Origin: Clostridia bacterium
Lineage (GTDB): Bacteria; Bacillota; Clostridia; Christensenellales; Borkfalkiaceae
Assembly (NCBI GenBank): GCA_017399185.1
Contig: JAFQEA010000003.1
Coordinates: forward strand, 62,001 to 126,000
Length of the DNA: 64,000 nucleotides
Direction of reading: 5' to 3'
Both the position numbers and the translations under genes were made by a program. The notes under the pieces were generated by a model. That model was not told where the DNA came from. It made no database searches and was given only the letters and a program-made list of their open reading frames with translations. Below are positions 7,319 to 16,900 of the stretch, piece after piece (the stretch's first letter is position 1; every line of letters starts with the position of its first letter).

Positions 7319-8402
7319 TTTTTGTCCCCCTTGGTAAAAGTAAAAGTAGAATAGGCACGACGTAGCCAAAGCAGATAAAAATCCACCCGAAAACGTTAAC
7401 TATAACCCCAAACACCTTAAAAAGCCTGTTTGAAAATACGATTACAAACAAAAATAATAGCCCGTTTATTATTGATGCGGGAATAATTGACCGTTTAAGA
7501 TTAAGTGCAAGCTGCAAGCACTTTACGCTTGAAAATATAGGAAGGATTATTGCAAACACCTGCGAAAACAGCAGCAGGAAAATTGCAATATAGTCAAAGC
7601 GAGTGGCGTTTGCGATTGCGATTGAAAAGATAGTAAGCTCCGGTATAGCCCAGAACCTTGTTTTTGCAATCGGGCCGAACGCGCCGTAAAAAATTATTGC
7701 CAAAACGATTATTAATACCGCGCCTGATAAATAGCTTAAACTTATCTTTAAGGCGCGCTGTTTTTGGTTTAAAAAATGCCCTGCAAATATGAGCATATAC
7801 ACGCTGTCCGAAAACCAGATTATAGTTGAAAAAGGCCCTTTAATCAGCTTATAGGTGGGTTTTTGTATTATTGGCATAAGCCTTTCTATCCTGCAGATGG
7901 GCAATGCCAAAAATAAAACAAGCCCTAAACCTAAAAGGGTAAACCATATTGATATATCAACGCACCTGCCAAAGATTTTAAGCTCTTTTAAACAGGAGTA
8001 AAAACTTACCGCAAAAAATGGCAAAAAGACCAGAACGGTCGGGGTTACTTCATAAAGCGTGTTTTGTACGTAGTCCTGCTGCTCTAAAAGGGGGATTATT
8101 GCCTTTAAAAAGAAGAAGATTGAATACAAAAAGAACAAAATTTTGGCACACGTAGGTGAAAGTTTTTGCTCAACCACGTCAAAAATCGGTGCGTTGTCGT
8201 GCTTTTTTAAAAGTAGCAAAATAGCAAAAAGCACGATAAAGTCAAGCACAAAATTTATAAGCAATCCAAGCCAAAGCTGTTCTTCCAGAAAGCTTGCCGC
8301 AACAGACGGCAAAAGCGAAATTTTAGTTACCGGCGTTAAGGCGATAAAGATAAAGCAGACCTGCCTTAATTTTAGTTTGTTTCGTTCGTTACTTAATGTC
8401 AT
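7299..8402 (-). CDS. gerAB: Spore germination permease GerAB family
   Basis: 367 residues with about ten hydrophobic segments. It is a member of the amino acid/polyamine/organocation superfamily branch used by spores to sense germinants. The N-terminus (KLKLRQVCFIFIALTPVTKI) and the WFSDSVYMLIFAG segment fit the family. Its start overlaps the end of gerAA by 14 bases, and gerAC begins 20 bases before its stop, so the three genes are tightly coupled. The germinant cannot be predicted. Confidence 0.88.
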   Translation of the reverse strand: MTLSNERNKLKLRQVCFIFIALTPVTKISLLPSVAASFLEEQLWLGLLINFVLDFIVLFAILLLLKKHDNAPIFDVVEQKLSPTCAKILFFLYSIFFFLKAIIPLLEQQDYVQNTLYEVTPTVLVFLPFFAVSFYSCLKELKIFGRCVDISIWFTLLGLGLVLFLALPICRIERLMPIIQKPTYKLIKGPFSTIIWFSDSVYMLIFAGHFLNQKQRALKISLSYLSGAVLIIVLAIIFYGAFGPIAKTRFWAIPELTIFSIAIANATRFDYIAIFLLLFSQVFAIILPIFSSVKCLQLALNLKRSIIPASIINGLLFLFVIVFSNRLFKVFGVIVNVFGWIFICFGYVVPILLLLLPRGTKNAPLKA

Positions 8403-9828
8403 CTTTAATTCTCACCACGTCCTTTGGTTTGAGCGTTTTGGGGCGTTTTTTCATATCCCTTAAAAAGGTCATTAAAACAGAATCCTTAAAGTCTTCAGTC
8501 GTAAGGGGCGCAAAGGGTGCTAAAACGGGTACGTCAAAGTTTTCAAGCGACGCAAGATAAACTATCAACAAGCAGCTTAAAAGTATCAGCCCGTAGCCCC
8601 CGATAGACCCTGCAACAATCAAATAGACAAGCCGCAGAAAGGACATTGAGTCAACAAGCTCCGGCACAGTATATAAGCTTATCCCCGAAAGAGCCATAAT
8701 CATAATGGTTGGGGTTGAAACAATCCCCGCGCGAACGGCAGTATCGCCCAAAACAAGCGCCCCAACGATAGAAAGTGCCATCCCAACGTATTTGGGCATA
8801 CGGATGCTTGCTTCGTTTAAAATTTCAAAAATCAGCAGGGTGAAGAACATTTCAAAGCTGGGCGATAAGGGTATGCCCTTTATGCTGTTGACAATTGTCA
8901 GCAAAAAGTTAAGCGGTATAATTTGCAAATGAAACAGCTGTGCCGACACGAAAACCGCCGGCAAGCATATCGCCACCACTATTGACGTAAACCTTATAAC
9001 GCGCTGCATATTGGAGCGGTAATTGTTCTGAAAATAGTCTTCGCCCGACTGAAAGTCTTCAACCAGCATATACGGAACGGTGATAACTATGGGCGAGCCG
9101 TCAACCATAATCCCAACGCGGCCTTCTAACAGCTTTGCTGTTAAAACGTCGGGCTTTTCGGTGTTACCAACCTGCTTTAAAATGGAAAATTTATGCTCCA
9201 CGATAAACTTTGCCACGTAAGAGCTGTCTATAACCCCGTCAATATCCATTTTTTTTATGCGATTTATAACCTTTTTTACAACCTTGTCGTCAGCGATTGT
9301 GTTAATGTAGATTACGTTGACGTCGGTTTTTGTGTATCTGCCCACCACAATTTTTTCAATCATTAAATTTTCAGACTTAATGCGCCGCCTTAAAAGCCCA
9401 AGATTGGTTTTAAGGTTTTCAGTAAAGCCTTCACGCGGGCCTTTAACGACGGCGGCGGTTGGTGGCTCGCTCACGGCGCGTGACGTGTACTTTAGCATAT
9501 CCACCTTAAAGCCCGCCTTTAAGCCGTTACAAAAAACGATAACGCTTCCGTTTATGATGTCTGAAACTGCTTCTTCCGCGGTGGGAACGACTGAAGCCGT
9601 CGGGCAGCAAACGCTGTCAATAAGCTTTTGCAGGGTTATTCTGCCAGTCAGCTTAAGTAAGGGCGCAAGCACAAGCTCGCCAACGATTTCCTTTTCGCAA
9701 AGGCTGTCAATATAGACGACAAGCGCGCTTTTATTGCCTATTTTAAAGGGCGAAAACACAACGTCCTTTGCGGGGAGAAGGTCTTTGATTATTTGTTGAT
9801 TTTTTTCAACGACGGTGGTAAATTCCAT
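8389..9828 (-). CDS. gerAA: Spore germination protein GerAA family
   Basis: First gene of the operon, 479 residues. The cytoplasmic N-terminal half (to about residue 285) contains the family signature GPREGFTENLKTNLGLLRRR (about 133-152) and VGRYTKTDVNVIYINTIADD. The C-terminal half has about five membrane helices, including PLSPSFEMFFTLLIFEILNE and GALVLGDTAVRAGIVSTP, then a basic cytoplasmic tail. GerA proteins assemble the ligand-gated ion channel that starts spore germination. The upstream minus-strand region lacks a strong Shine-Dalgarno site. It has a GCATA and a CAATATT close to the start, loosely like a forespore (sigma-G) promoter. Confidence 0.9.
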   Translation of the reverse strand: MEFTTVVEKNQQIIKDLLPAKDVVFSPFKIGNKSALVVYIDSLCEKEIVGELVLAPLLKLTGRITLQKLIDSVCCPTASVVPTAEEAVSDIINGSVIVFCNGLKAGFKVDMLKYTSRAVSEPPTAAVVKGPREGFTENLKTNLGLLRRRIKSENLMIEKIVVGRYTKTDVNVIYINTIADDKVVKKVINRIKKMDIDGVIDSSYVAKFIVEHKFSILKQVGNTEKPDVLTAKLLEGRVGIMVDGSPIVITVPYMLVEDFQSGEDYFQNNYRSNMQRVIRFTSIVVAICLPAVFVSAQLFHLQIIPLNFLLTIVNSIKGIPLSPSFEMFFTLLIFEILNEASIRMPKYVGMALSIVGALVLGDTAVRAGIVSTPTIMIMALSGISLYTVPELVDSMSFLRLVYLIVAGSIGGYGLILLSCLLIVYLASLENFDVPVLAPFAPLTTEDFKDSVLMTFLRDMKKRPKTLKPKDVVRIKDDIK

Positions 9829-9900
9829 ACAAATATTGTTTATAACCGCAAAAAATTTATGCGTAATTTTGTTTTACGCGCCAAAAAGTGTCAGTGTTTC

Positions 9901-9930
9901 TTGAAATTGACAAATCAAAAGGTGTATAAT
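9901..9930 (+). promoter_or_regulatory. Vegetative-type promoter
   Basis: TTGAAA (9901-9906), 18-base spacer, TATAAT (9925-9930). It reads toward the small basic peptide gene about 40 bases downstream. Confidence 0.6.
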
Positions 9931-9971
9931 AAGCGTAACGCTTGGAAAATTCAATCAAAGGGGGCAAAAAA

Positions 9972-10052
9972 GTGAAGGGTTTTTTATATAAATTTAAAAA
10001 CGATTTTCTTAAACGTCTTAAAAAAATAGTTAAGACGGGCGGTGGCAAGTAG
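9972..10052 (+). CDS. Small basic peptide, 26 residues, GTG start
   Basis: A GTG at 9972 preceded by AAAGGGGG gives MKGFLYKFKNDFLKRLKKIV followed by KTGGGK. The peptide is strongly basic and amphipathic (Lys/Arg spaced with Phe/Leu/Ile) and ends in a flexible glycine-rich tail. It lies between a good promoter and, 26 bases on, a small membrane-protein gene, so the two probably share a transcript. I recognise no family. It could be a membrane-active or regulatory peptide, or an upstream leader peptide for the next gene. Support is the ribosome-binding site, the promoter and the clean context, not homology. Confidence 0.5.
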   Translation: MKGFLYKFKNDFLKRLKKIVKTGGGK

Positions 10053-10078
10053 GCTTTTTATGCCCCGAAGGGGATATT

Positions 10079-10609
10079 ATGCAGGAAGCAACCGTTGTTG
10101 CCTTATTAAAAAGCACGAGTGCTGACGTGGTAATTTCAGCAAGCGTGGCGTGCCTTACAATGTTATTAATCAATAAATCTCATAAGTTTTCGTCAAAGAT
10201 TTTTTTCTTCTTGTCTTTTTTGTTTGGTGCGTTAAGCTTTGTCTTGTTATCGCTGCTTACCCAAAAGGAACTAACCGCGGCAAGTATTAAAAGCGCGGTG
10301 GTTGCAGGGTCTTTAGCGGTCACGATAACGGCTTTTGTCAAAAAAACGGCTTTTTTAAGCACGGAAGATATCAAGTCTTCGCTTGAAAAGCTTTTATCTA
10401 GCATAATTTTGTCAGATAACCTTGACGAAGTCGTTGAAGAAATCATCCAAAAACTCAAAAAAACCGATGCCCCTATAACAAAAAAACAGCTTGAAGACTT
10501 GTTGAAAGAAAATACAATTACTGCCGACGAAGACAAGCTTGAAGCCGTTTGTAGGGTTATCATGGAAGCACTTTTAATGGGCGATAATAAGCCCAATGAC
10601 AAAAACTAA
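10079..10609 (+). CDS. Small membrane protein of unknown function
   Basis: 176 residues, not recognised. Three hydrophobic stretches lie at residues about 17-32, 40-60 and 70-88, followed by a charged helical cytoplasmic-looking region (90-176). That region carries heptad-like runs such as LDEVVEEIIQKLKK and KKQLEDLLKENTI. The start has an AAGGGG site. It follows the 26-residue peptide and precedes a strong terminator, so the pair is a stand-alone two-gene unit. The architecture resembles small holin-like or signalling membrane proteins only in a general way. Confidence 0.65.
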   Translation: MQEATVVALLKSTSADVVISASVACLTMLLINKSHKFSSKIFFFLSFLFGALSFVLLSLLTQKELTAASIKSAVVAGSLAVTITAFVKKTAFLSTEDIKSSLEKLLSSIILSDNLDEVVEEIIQKLKKTDAPITKKQLEDLLKENTITADEDKLEAVCRVIMEALLMGDNKPNDKN

Positions 10610-10616
10610 ATATTAG

Positions 10617-10646
10617 CCCCCGCAAATTTTTTGCGGGGTGTTTTAT
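10617..10646 (+). terminator. Rho-independent terminator
   Basis: CCCCGCAAA (10618-10626), short loop, TTTGCGGGG (10630-10638), then a T-rich tail. It closes the membrane-protein unit. Confidence 0.8.
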
Positions 10647-10662
10647 TATGGTTTTTTGGGGC

Positions 10663-10690
10663 TTGACAAAGGCTGAAAAGATGGTATAAT
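10663..10690 (+). promoter_or_regulatory. mgsA promoter
   Basis: TTGACA (10663-10668), 16-base spacer, TATAAT (10685-10690): consensus in both boxes. The mgsA start codon lies 29 bases further on. Confidence 0.8.
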
Positions 10691-10719
10691 AATCTTATTA
10701 AAGGAAAAGGAATATATAT

Positions 10720-11094
10720 ATGAAAATTGCACTTATTGCACACGATAAAAAGAAAAGCCAAATGATAGAATTAGCTATCAAGTATAAGGACGTTTTAGCC
10801 CGTCATCAGCTTTGGGCAACGGGCACAACAGGCACGCTTGTTATGGGCGAAACGGGGCTTAAAATCACCCGCATGAAAAGCGGCCCGCTTGGCGGCGACC
10901 AGCAGATAGGCTCTATGATAGCAGACGGTATGTTAGACCTTGTTATTTTTTTAAGGGATCCGTTAACCGCCCAACCGCACGAGCCTGACGTTTCCGCACT
11001 TTTACGCTTATGCGACGTACAAAATATTCCGCTTGCAACCAATCAAAAGAGCGCAGAAATCATTTTGGAAAGGCTTAAGGAAGGCACACTTTAA
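10720..11094 (+). CDS. mgsA: Methylglyoxal synthase
   Basis: 124 residues, as expected for a minimal MgsA. The opening [10 protein letters not shown], the phosphate-binding TGTTGTL (residues 38-44), the catalytic-Asp motif [11 protein letters not shown] (about 54-64) and [15 protein letters not shown] (about 76-90) are all present. The enzyme converts dihydroxyacetone phosphate to methylglyoxal and phosphate, a bypass used when sugar phosphates accumulate. It is a single-gene unit with its own consensus promoter, an AAAGGAAAAGG binding site and a downstream hairpin. Glycolytic PFK genes occur elsewhere in the window, but MgsA is regulated separately here. Confidence 0.95.
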   Translation: MKIALIAHDKKKSQMIELAIKYKDVLARHQLWATGTTGTLVMGETGLKITRMKSGPLGGDQQIGSMIADGMLDLVIFLRDPLTAQPHEPDVSALLRLCDVQNIPLATNQKSAEIILERLKEGTL

Positions 11095-11152
11095 TTTTAC
11101 GCATAGATACCGCGCCCACAATCGCTTATTGATTATAGCAAGGCGTAAAATC
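11095..11152. other. Widely spaced inverted repeat after mgsA
   Basis: ATTTTACGC just after the mgsA stop is repeated inverted as GCGTAAAAT near 11144-11152. The two could fold together in the mRNA tail; no known motif is recognised. Confidence 0.3.
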
Positions 11153-11178
11153 CTGCATTATAAATATGAATTTTGGTT

Positions 11179-11211
11179 CACCACCCGTTTTGTCTGACGG
11201 GTGGTGTTTTT
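11179..11211 (+). terminator. Rho-independent terminator
   Basis: CACCACCCGT, 8-base loop, ACGGGTGGTG, then TTTTTAT. Perfect 10-bp stem between mgsA and hppA. Confidence 0.82.
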
Positions 11212-11255
11212 ATGTAAAAATGTAAAGAATTTGTAAAGAAATTGTTGATTTTCTA

Positions 11256-11284
11256 TTGATTAAGTTACAGCGCTGTGCTATAAT
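11256..11284 (+). promoter_or_regulatory. hppA promoter
   Basis: TTGATT (11256-11261), 17-base spacer, TATAAT (11279-11284), followed by a leader of about 60 bases before the hppA start. Confidence 0.75.
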
Positions 11285-11349
11285 CAATATAATTTAGTAA
11301 GGGGCGGCTTTTTTGCTGCCTGCTAAAAATAAACGATGAGGGTGAAAAT

Positions 11350-13449
11350 ATGACAAGCTTATGTGCGGTTGCACTTAAAGTGGAATTCTTTTACGGAATG
11401 TCATTTTTAGTTGCGGCCATTGCGTTTGCCTTTGCGTTTTACCTATACCTATGGGTTAAAAAGCATAAGGTTGAAAACGCCAAAATTCAAGAAGTATCAA
11501 AGCTGATAAGCCAGGGTGCGAACACGTTTATTAAAAGGGAATATAAAATTTTAGCCGTGTTTGCTGCCGTGCTTGCGGTTATAATCTTCGTACTGCTCCC
11601 AACGCCCGTCTGGAAGTCTTCAGATATCGTTGGCGGTAACCTTGCAATGGCAATCAGTTATATTTTAGGTACTGTATTTTCTGCAATCGCCGGCAAAATC
11701 GGCATTATGGTTGCAACGCTATCCAACGGCAGAACGGCAGAAGCTGCAAGGGCTGAAGCCGGTGACGAGCAGGGTATCGACAAAGCCACCAAAAAGTCTT
11801 TCCTTATGGGCTTCAGGGGCGGCTCGGTAATGGGGCTGTTGGTTGTTGGCTGTTCACTTTTAGGCGTTGCCGCAGTTTTATGGGTTGTTGACGACGCTTC
11901 TATTTTATTAGGGTTTTCGTTCGGCGCAAGCTCACTTGCCCTGTTTGCTAAAGCAGGCGGCGGTATCTTTACAAAAACGGCTGACGTTGCCGCTGACCTA
12001 ACGGGTAAGGTTGAGCTTGGTATCCCCGAAGACGACCCAAGAAACCCTGCCGTTATTGCCGACAACGTTGGTGATAACGTTGGTGACGTTGCAGGTATGG
12101 GTGCAGACCTTTTCGACTCAAACGTAGCGGCAATGGCTTCCGCGCTTGTTTTGGCAGGCGGTGACGCCGTTAACGAATCAATGATTTTCTGTTACGGCAT
12201 TTTGGGGCTTTTGTCTTCGGTTATCGGTATTGCAACGGCAAGGATTGGCAAAAAGGGCACGCCAACCAAGGCGCTTAATATGTCAACCTACGTTACGACT
12301 GCTATTTTCTTGGCGTTGACCGCGCTTGCGACTTGGCTTTTTGAAGGGTTTTCCTGGAAGATCTGGGGCTGTGCGGCGGCAGGTCTTATTGTTGGCGTAA
12401 TTATCGGGCTTGCAACCGACTTTTTCACCGACGACACCAAGCCTATCGTTAAAAAGTGTGCAAGGGCTTCCAAATCGGGCCCGGCGTTCACCATTTTATC
12501 GGGTATTTCTTACGGGTTTATTTCCGCGCTCCCTGCAATGGTGGGTATTGCGGCTTCCGCGCTTATATCTTACCACCTTGGCGGTGTGTTCGGTATTTCC
12601 ATGGCGGCGGTTGGTATGCTTTCAATCGTTGGTATGATTATCTCTAACGACGCTTACGGCCCAATCGTTGATAACGCAAGGGGGCTTGCCGAAATGGGCG
12701 GACTTGGCGAAGAAACTATTAGAATCGCTGACGAGCTTGATAGCGCAGGCAATACGGTTAAGGCCGTAACAAAGGGCTTTTCTATCTCTGCAGCGGGGCT
12801 TACGGTAATTTCACTTTTATCTGCATTTATGGCGGAAGCAAACGCAGCGCTTCTTGCCGCAGGTAAGCCGCTTATCACAGGCTTTGACATTATGGACCCC
12901 GTTGTATTCTTCGGTATATTAATCGGCGCGGTTATCCCTGCGGTATTTTCGGCAATGCTTATGCTCGGCGTTGACAGAAACGCACAGCGCATGGTTAAGG
13001 AAATCCACCGCCAGTTCGATACTATCGACGGCTTAAGGGAAGGTACTGCAAAACCCGAATACAATGCTTGCATTAATTTGGCAACTGCAGGCTCGCTTAA
13101 GGAATTAATCCCTGCAGGGCTTGTTGCAATCGTTTCAACCGTTGTCGTTGGTATTATCGGCGGCGCAAGAGCTATTGGCGGATTCTTGCTTGGCAATATC
13201 GTAAGCGGGCTTTTGCTGGCGCTGTTTATGTCAAACGCGGGCGGGCTTTGGGATAACTCCAAAAAGTACGTTGAATCGGGCCACGAAGGCGGCAAGGGCA
13301 GTAACGCGCATAAAGCTGCTGTTATTGGCGATACGGTTGGCGACCCGTTCAAGGATACTGCAGGGCCTTCAATCAATACGCAAATCACGGTTGTATCACT
13401 TGTTGCGTCGCTTTTATCAAGCTTATTCGTTGCGATTTCATTACTATAA
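11350..13449 (+). CDS. hppA: Membrane-bound proton-translocating pyrophosphatase
   Basis: 699 residues with about 16 predicted membrane helices. The substrate loop DDPRNPAVIADNVGDNVGDV (about residues 227-246) and the C-terminal GDTVGDPFKDTAGPSIN hold the acidic residues that bind Mg-PPi. The position that decides potassium dependence reads GNTVKAVTKG (about 464-473): Lys and Thr at these sites mark the K+-independent subfamily, whose members pump H+ rather than Na+. The enzyme couples PPi hydrolysis to a proton gradient. It has its own promoter, a GAGGGTG binding site and a terminator. Together with the PPi-phosphofructokinase at 29 kb it points to PPi as an energy currency. Confidence 0.95.
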   Translation: MTSLCAVALKVEFFYGMSFLVAAIAFAFAFYLYLWVKKHKVENAKIQEVSKLISQGANTFIKREYKILAVFAAVLAVIIFVLLPTPVWKSSDIVGGNLAMAISYILGTVFSAIAGKIGIMVATLSNGRTAEAARAEAGDEQGIDKATKKSFLMGFRGGSVMGLLVVGCSLLGVAAVLWVVDDASILLGFSFGASSLALFAKAGGGIFTKTADVAADLTGKVELGIPEDDPRNPAVIADNVGDNVGDVAGMGADLFDSNVAAMASALVLAGGDAVNESMIFCYGILGLLSSVIGIATARIGKKGTPTKALNMSTYVTTAIFLALTALATWLFEGFSWKIWGCAAAGLIVGVIIGLATDFFTDDTKPIVKKCARASKSGPAFTILSGISYGFISALPAMVGIAASALISYHLGGVFGISMAAVGMLSIVGMIISNDAYGPIVDNARGLAEMGGLGEETIRIADELDSAGNTVKAVTKGFSISAAGLTVISLLSAFMAEANAALLAAGKPLITGFDIMDPVVFFGILIGAVIPAVFSAMLMLGVDRNAQRMVKEIHRQFDTIDGLREGTAKPEYNACINLATAGSLKELIPAGLVAIVSTVVVGIIGGARAIGGFLLGNIVSGLLLALFMSNAGGLWDNSKKYVESGHEGGKGSNAHKAAVIGDTVGDPFKDTAGPSINTQITVVSLVASLLSSLFVAISLL

Positions 13450-13457
13450 AATCAATT

Positions 13458-13485
13458 AAAAGTCGGCCTATAAGTCGGTTTTTAA
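13458..13485 (+). repeat. Dispersed palindromic repeat after hppA
   Basis: AAAAGTCGGCCTATAAGTCG then GTTTTTAAGC. It sits between the hppA stop and the terminator stem. Confidence 0.75.
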
Positions 13486-13487
13486 GC

Positions 13488-13518
13488 AAAAAGCACCCGT
13501 TTTTGGGTGCTTTTTTTT
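13488..13518 (+). terminator. hppA terminator
   Basis: AAAAAGCACCC, loop, GGGTGC and eight T. The same stem (GCACCCG/CGGGTGC) directly follows another repeat copy at 38423. Confidence 0.85.
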
Positions 13519-13833
13519 GCGTTACGTATGCGCTTTTTTAAGGGGTTGGTAAATCTGTAATTACTAAAAAGTTTTGGCGGCGGCAGTAATGCCAAAGCCC
13601 TTTATAAAGGAAAAGTGGTGACCCGAACGGCCACCACTTTATTTTTTTGGGGATTTTTATGATAAGGGAGAAATAATCTTTTTCAGAAGGGCTTTTCAGC
13701 CCCTGCACATTATATACAATCAAGCTTTAAGCTTCGTTGGGGATTTTTAAAAAAATTTTTAAAAGATTTTTTATGGCGCTATAACAAGCGCTTTTTTGCG
13801 TAGCAAAAGTTTGGTTATAATTTTCAAATTCAC
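13519..13833. other. 315-bp intergenic region with hairpins
   Basis: No gene is supported. It contains AAAGTGGTG/CACCACTTT (13612-13640) followed by a T-rich stretch, which may be a second terminator. A short GCGCT/AGCGC stem before six T lies at 13776-13797. The rest is AT-rich. Confidence 0.45.
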
Positions 13834-13862
13834 TTGCCATATTTTGGCAATAGTGCTACAAT
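13834..13862 (+). promoter_or_regulatory. Promoter of the large BspA-like gene, with overlapping inverted repeat
   Basis: TTGCCA (13834-13839), 17-base spacer, TACAAT (13857-13862). TTGCCA and TGGCAA (13845-13850) form a perfect inverted repeat over the -35 box, a possible operator. This promoter also shows that translation starts downstream, at 13924. Confidence 0.65.
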
Positions 13863-13923
13863 AAGACTGCGACATAACTTTATATTGATTTGTAAAAAAA
13901 TCTTTCACAAAATGGGGGAAGCT

Positions 13924-16900
13924 ATGAAAAAATATTTATTATTCATATTGTCTTTAATGCTTTTGTTTAGCTTGTTCAGCTTTGTCGGGTGTAATGGTAT
14001 TAAACCTATTCATCCACATCAATATGCATTACACGTTAATAATGCTACTTGCACGGAAGCAGGTAGTGTGATTTACACGTGCGACTGCGGCGAGACAAAA
14101 ACAGAAGAAATCCCTGCGTTAGGTCATTCTGTTGTTGTAGATAATGCGGTTGAACCAACCTGTACTCAAACAGGATTAACCGAAGGTAGCCACTGCTCAC
14201 GCTGTGGTGAAACTTTGGTTGAACAAGAAATTATCCCTGCACTCAACCACGCCGTGGTTACGGATAGCAGGGTAGAGCCAACCTGTACAGAGACAGGCTT
14301 AACCGAAGGTAGCCACTGCTCACGCTGTGGTGAAACCTTTACGGCACAAGAAATTATCCCTGCACTCAACCACGTTGTGGTTACGGATAGCAGGGTAGAG
14401 CCAACCTGTACAGAGACAGGCTTAACCGAAGGCAGCCACTGCTCACGCTGTGGTGATACCTTGGTGGAACAAGAAGTTGTACCGGAATTAGGGCATATTG
14501 TTATTATAGAAGAAAAAGTTGAACCAACGTACTGGATAGATGGCCTTACCGAAGGTAGCCACTGCTCACGCTGTGGTGACACTTTAGTTGAACAAGAAAT
14601 TATACCCGCAATTTTTGGTGAGCCTTCAAAATATCAGGTTGCACCGCGCATAGGTAATAGTATTTATGGTTTTAATAGCTTTGCAAGTTACGATAAAGGT
14701 AAAGAAATGCAGGTGCTTTATTACCAATTTTATAGTGCTTGCGAAGCCTTTATGGATAGCACTGCAACGTTAGAAAGTCCGGTTATCTGTGCAATTGATA
14801 CAGATAATTTTACTTTAACTCTAGGAGAAATCGTATCGGTATGGAAGATTTTCTATCTTGAAAACCCAGCTTACTATTGGCTTGCAAATACGTTTGCAAT
14901 GGCGGACGGACAAATTGCTTTACGCATTGATGAGTCTTATCTAAATGCAGCCTACAGGGCAGAATGCGACGCTGCAATAGAGTCTTTAGTTAACGGCTAT
15001 CGCGCTGTTTTTGAACCTGGCTATACGCAATTAGAAACAGCACTTGCTATCCACGATTATATCATTGGCGTAATGGATTACGCCTATGAAGAAGACGGCG
15101 TAACCTCGCAAGACGATATCTGGGCACACAATATGGCTGGTTGCGCGCTTTATCGTGAAGGCGTTTGTGAGTCATATGCAAAAACCTATCTGTATCTATC
15201 ACTTTTAAGCGGGCTTGATTGTGTTATTGTTTCAGGTCAAGCAAATAATGAAGAACACGCTTGGAATATTATACAAATCGACGGTATCTGGTACGGCGTT
15301 GACTGTACTTGGGATGACGTTGGTAACGGGGCATTTATATACGACTGGTTTGGTATGGCAAGTGAGTATTTGGATTCAACACACTTTGCTGACAGCAACG
15401 CAAGCTTTGGTGTAGATTATTTGTATGAGCTACCGCAAGTAAGCGCGCGTAACGTTGAATTAGTCAGCCTTTACAAGAGCGACGCCTACGTCGGCATATT
15501 TGCCAACGTAGATTTAGCTTTTGAAGCTATGACTGATTCTACTGCAGATTATCGTATAGAGTTATTTGAGTATGCGTTTAATGGTACGTTATTACCAAAT
15601 GTTATTCACGGTGTGCAGTCTGAAATTATGCCAAGCGTAGCATCTATTCATATCAAAGGACATAATTTCATTTTAGATGAACATAGTAATTTATCTACAA
15701 CTACTGCAGATACTCCCTTGAAGATTGCTGAAAGTGTAACGGCTAACTCAAATATTGTTATAGAAGATGTAACTTTAGGTCTAGGCAATTATGTATTAGT
15801 TGAAGGATTCATTGTTGGAACTCAAACCTTTGTCGGAGGTAATTTGTTTTTGAAAGATTATTGCTTGACTATACAGGGGAGTAGTTGTATAGTTAACGCC
15901 AATATTATTAGTAACATTAATGAAGGAGCAACTTCTAAAATAATAAACAAAGCAGGAGTAAAGTATATTTCTTCTTTGGTTAATGTTCACGATTTTATAT
16001 CCGATGAATATGGTGATACAACTTTGAGAAACAGCTCTAAAATAGTTAATTTAGTTGGTGAATGCCGTTTGTATTTATGGGCGGAACAAATAATTGAAAT
16101 TAATAATTGGAAAGATATTAGACATTCCTATATCAAGTGCAAATCTAACTGCAAAATTATAATTAATAACATTACAGAAGAAGATGTTGATTTAGATAAT
16201 CGTAGCTTACACATTGATTTTTCGAAATATGAAGAGTATCCTGAAATAATTATAGGAGATATACAGGGTGGTATTATGCAGCTAAGTTTAGCTGACAAAC
16301 GAAACATAATAGGTAGCCATACAAAAAGCATTGATATTTTTGGCTTAGATAGCAGCTTAATAACGTTAATAAATAAAGAATTAACTGACTTTATAAAAAT
16401 TCGAATAGCTAATACTTCTATAACTTTAAATCCGTATACTTATATAGATGAATTTGGCGACGTATATTTTAAAGAAGTACAACGGATAAATGATTTAATT
16501 ATTATCGACAATACAGTTGTTAGATATGACAATAAGGATATAACAAGTGCGGTCATTCCTGATGGTGTTGTCGCAATTGGTGATTATGCGTTCTCTGGTT
16601 GTAGTAATTTGACCGAGCTTGTTATACCAAACAGTGTAACAAGAATTGGTACTATAGCGTTTTATAATTGTACTAATTTAGTAAATGTGTTTATCCCAGG
16701 TAGTGTAAAAACTATTGGTACAAGCCCATTTTTGGCCTGTGATAATTTAACTAATGTCATTTTAGGGGAGGGTGTAACGGTTATTTGGGAAGATGTGTTT
16801 AATTTTTCCACGTCGTTAGTTTCAATTGAAATACCAAATAGTGTGATAAGTATTGAAAAAGGTGCTTTCTATTATTGTACGTCATTAAATTCAATCAAAA

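Noticed and set aside
7845..7868. Repeat-like sequence in gerAB
   Set aside because: Only the half around CTATAAGCTGATTA matches; the other half is degenerate, so chance is likely.
13834..13923. Upstream start for the large BspA lipoprotein
   Set aside because: The extension lies on the promoter; the ATG at 13924 has GGGGGAAG and a clean lipoprotein signal.
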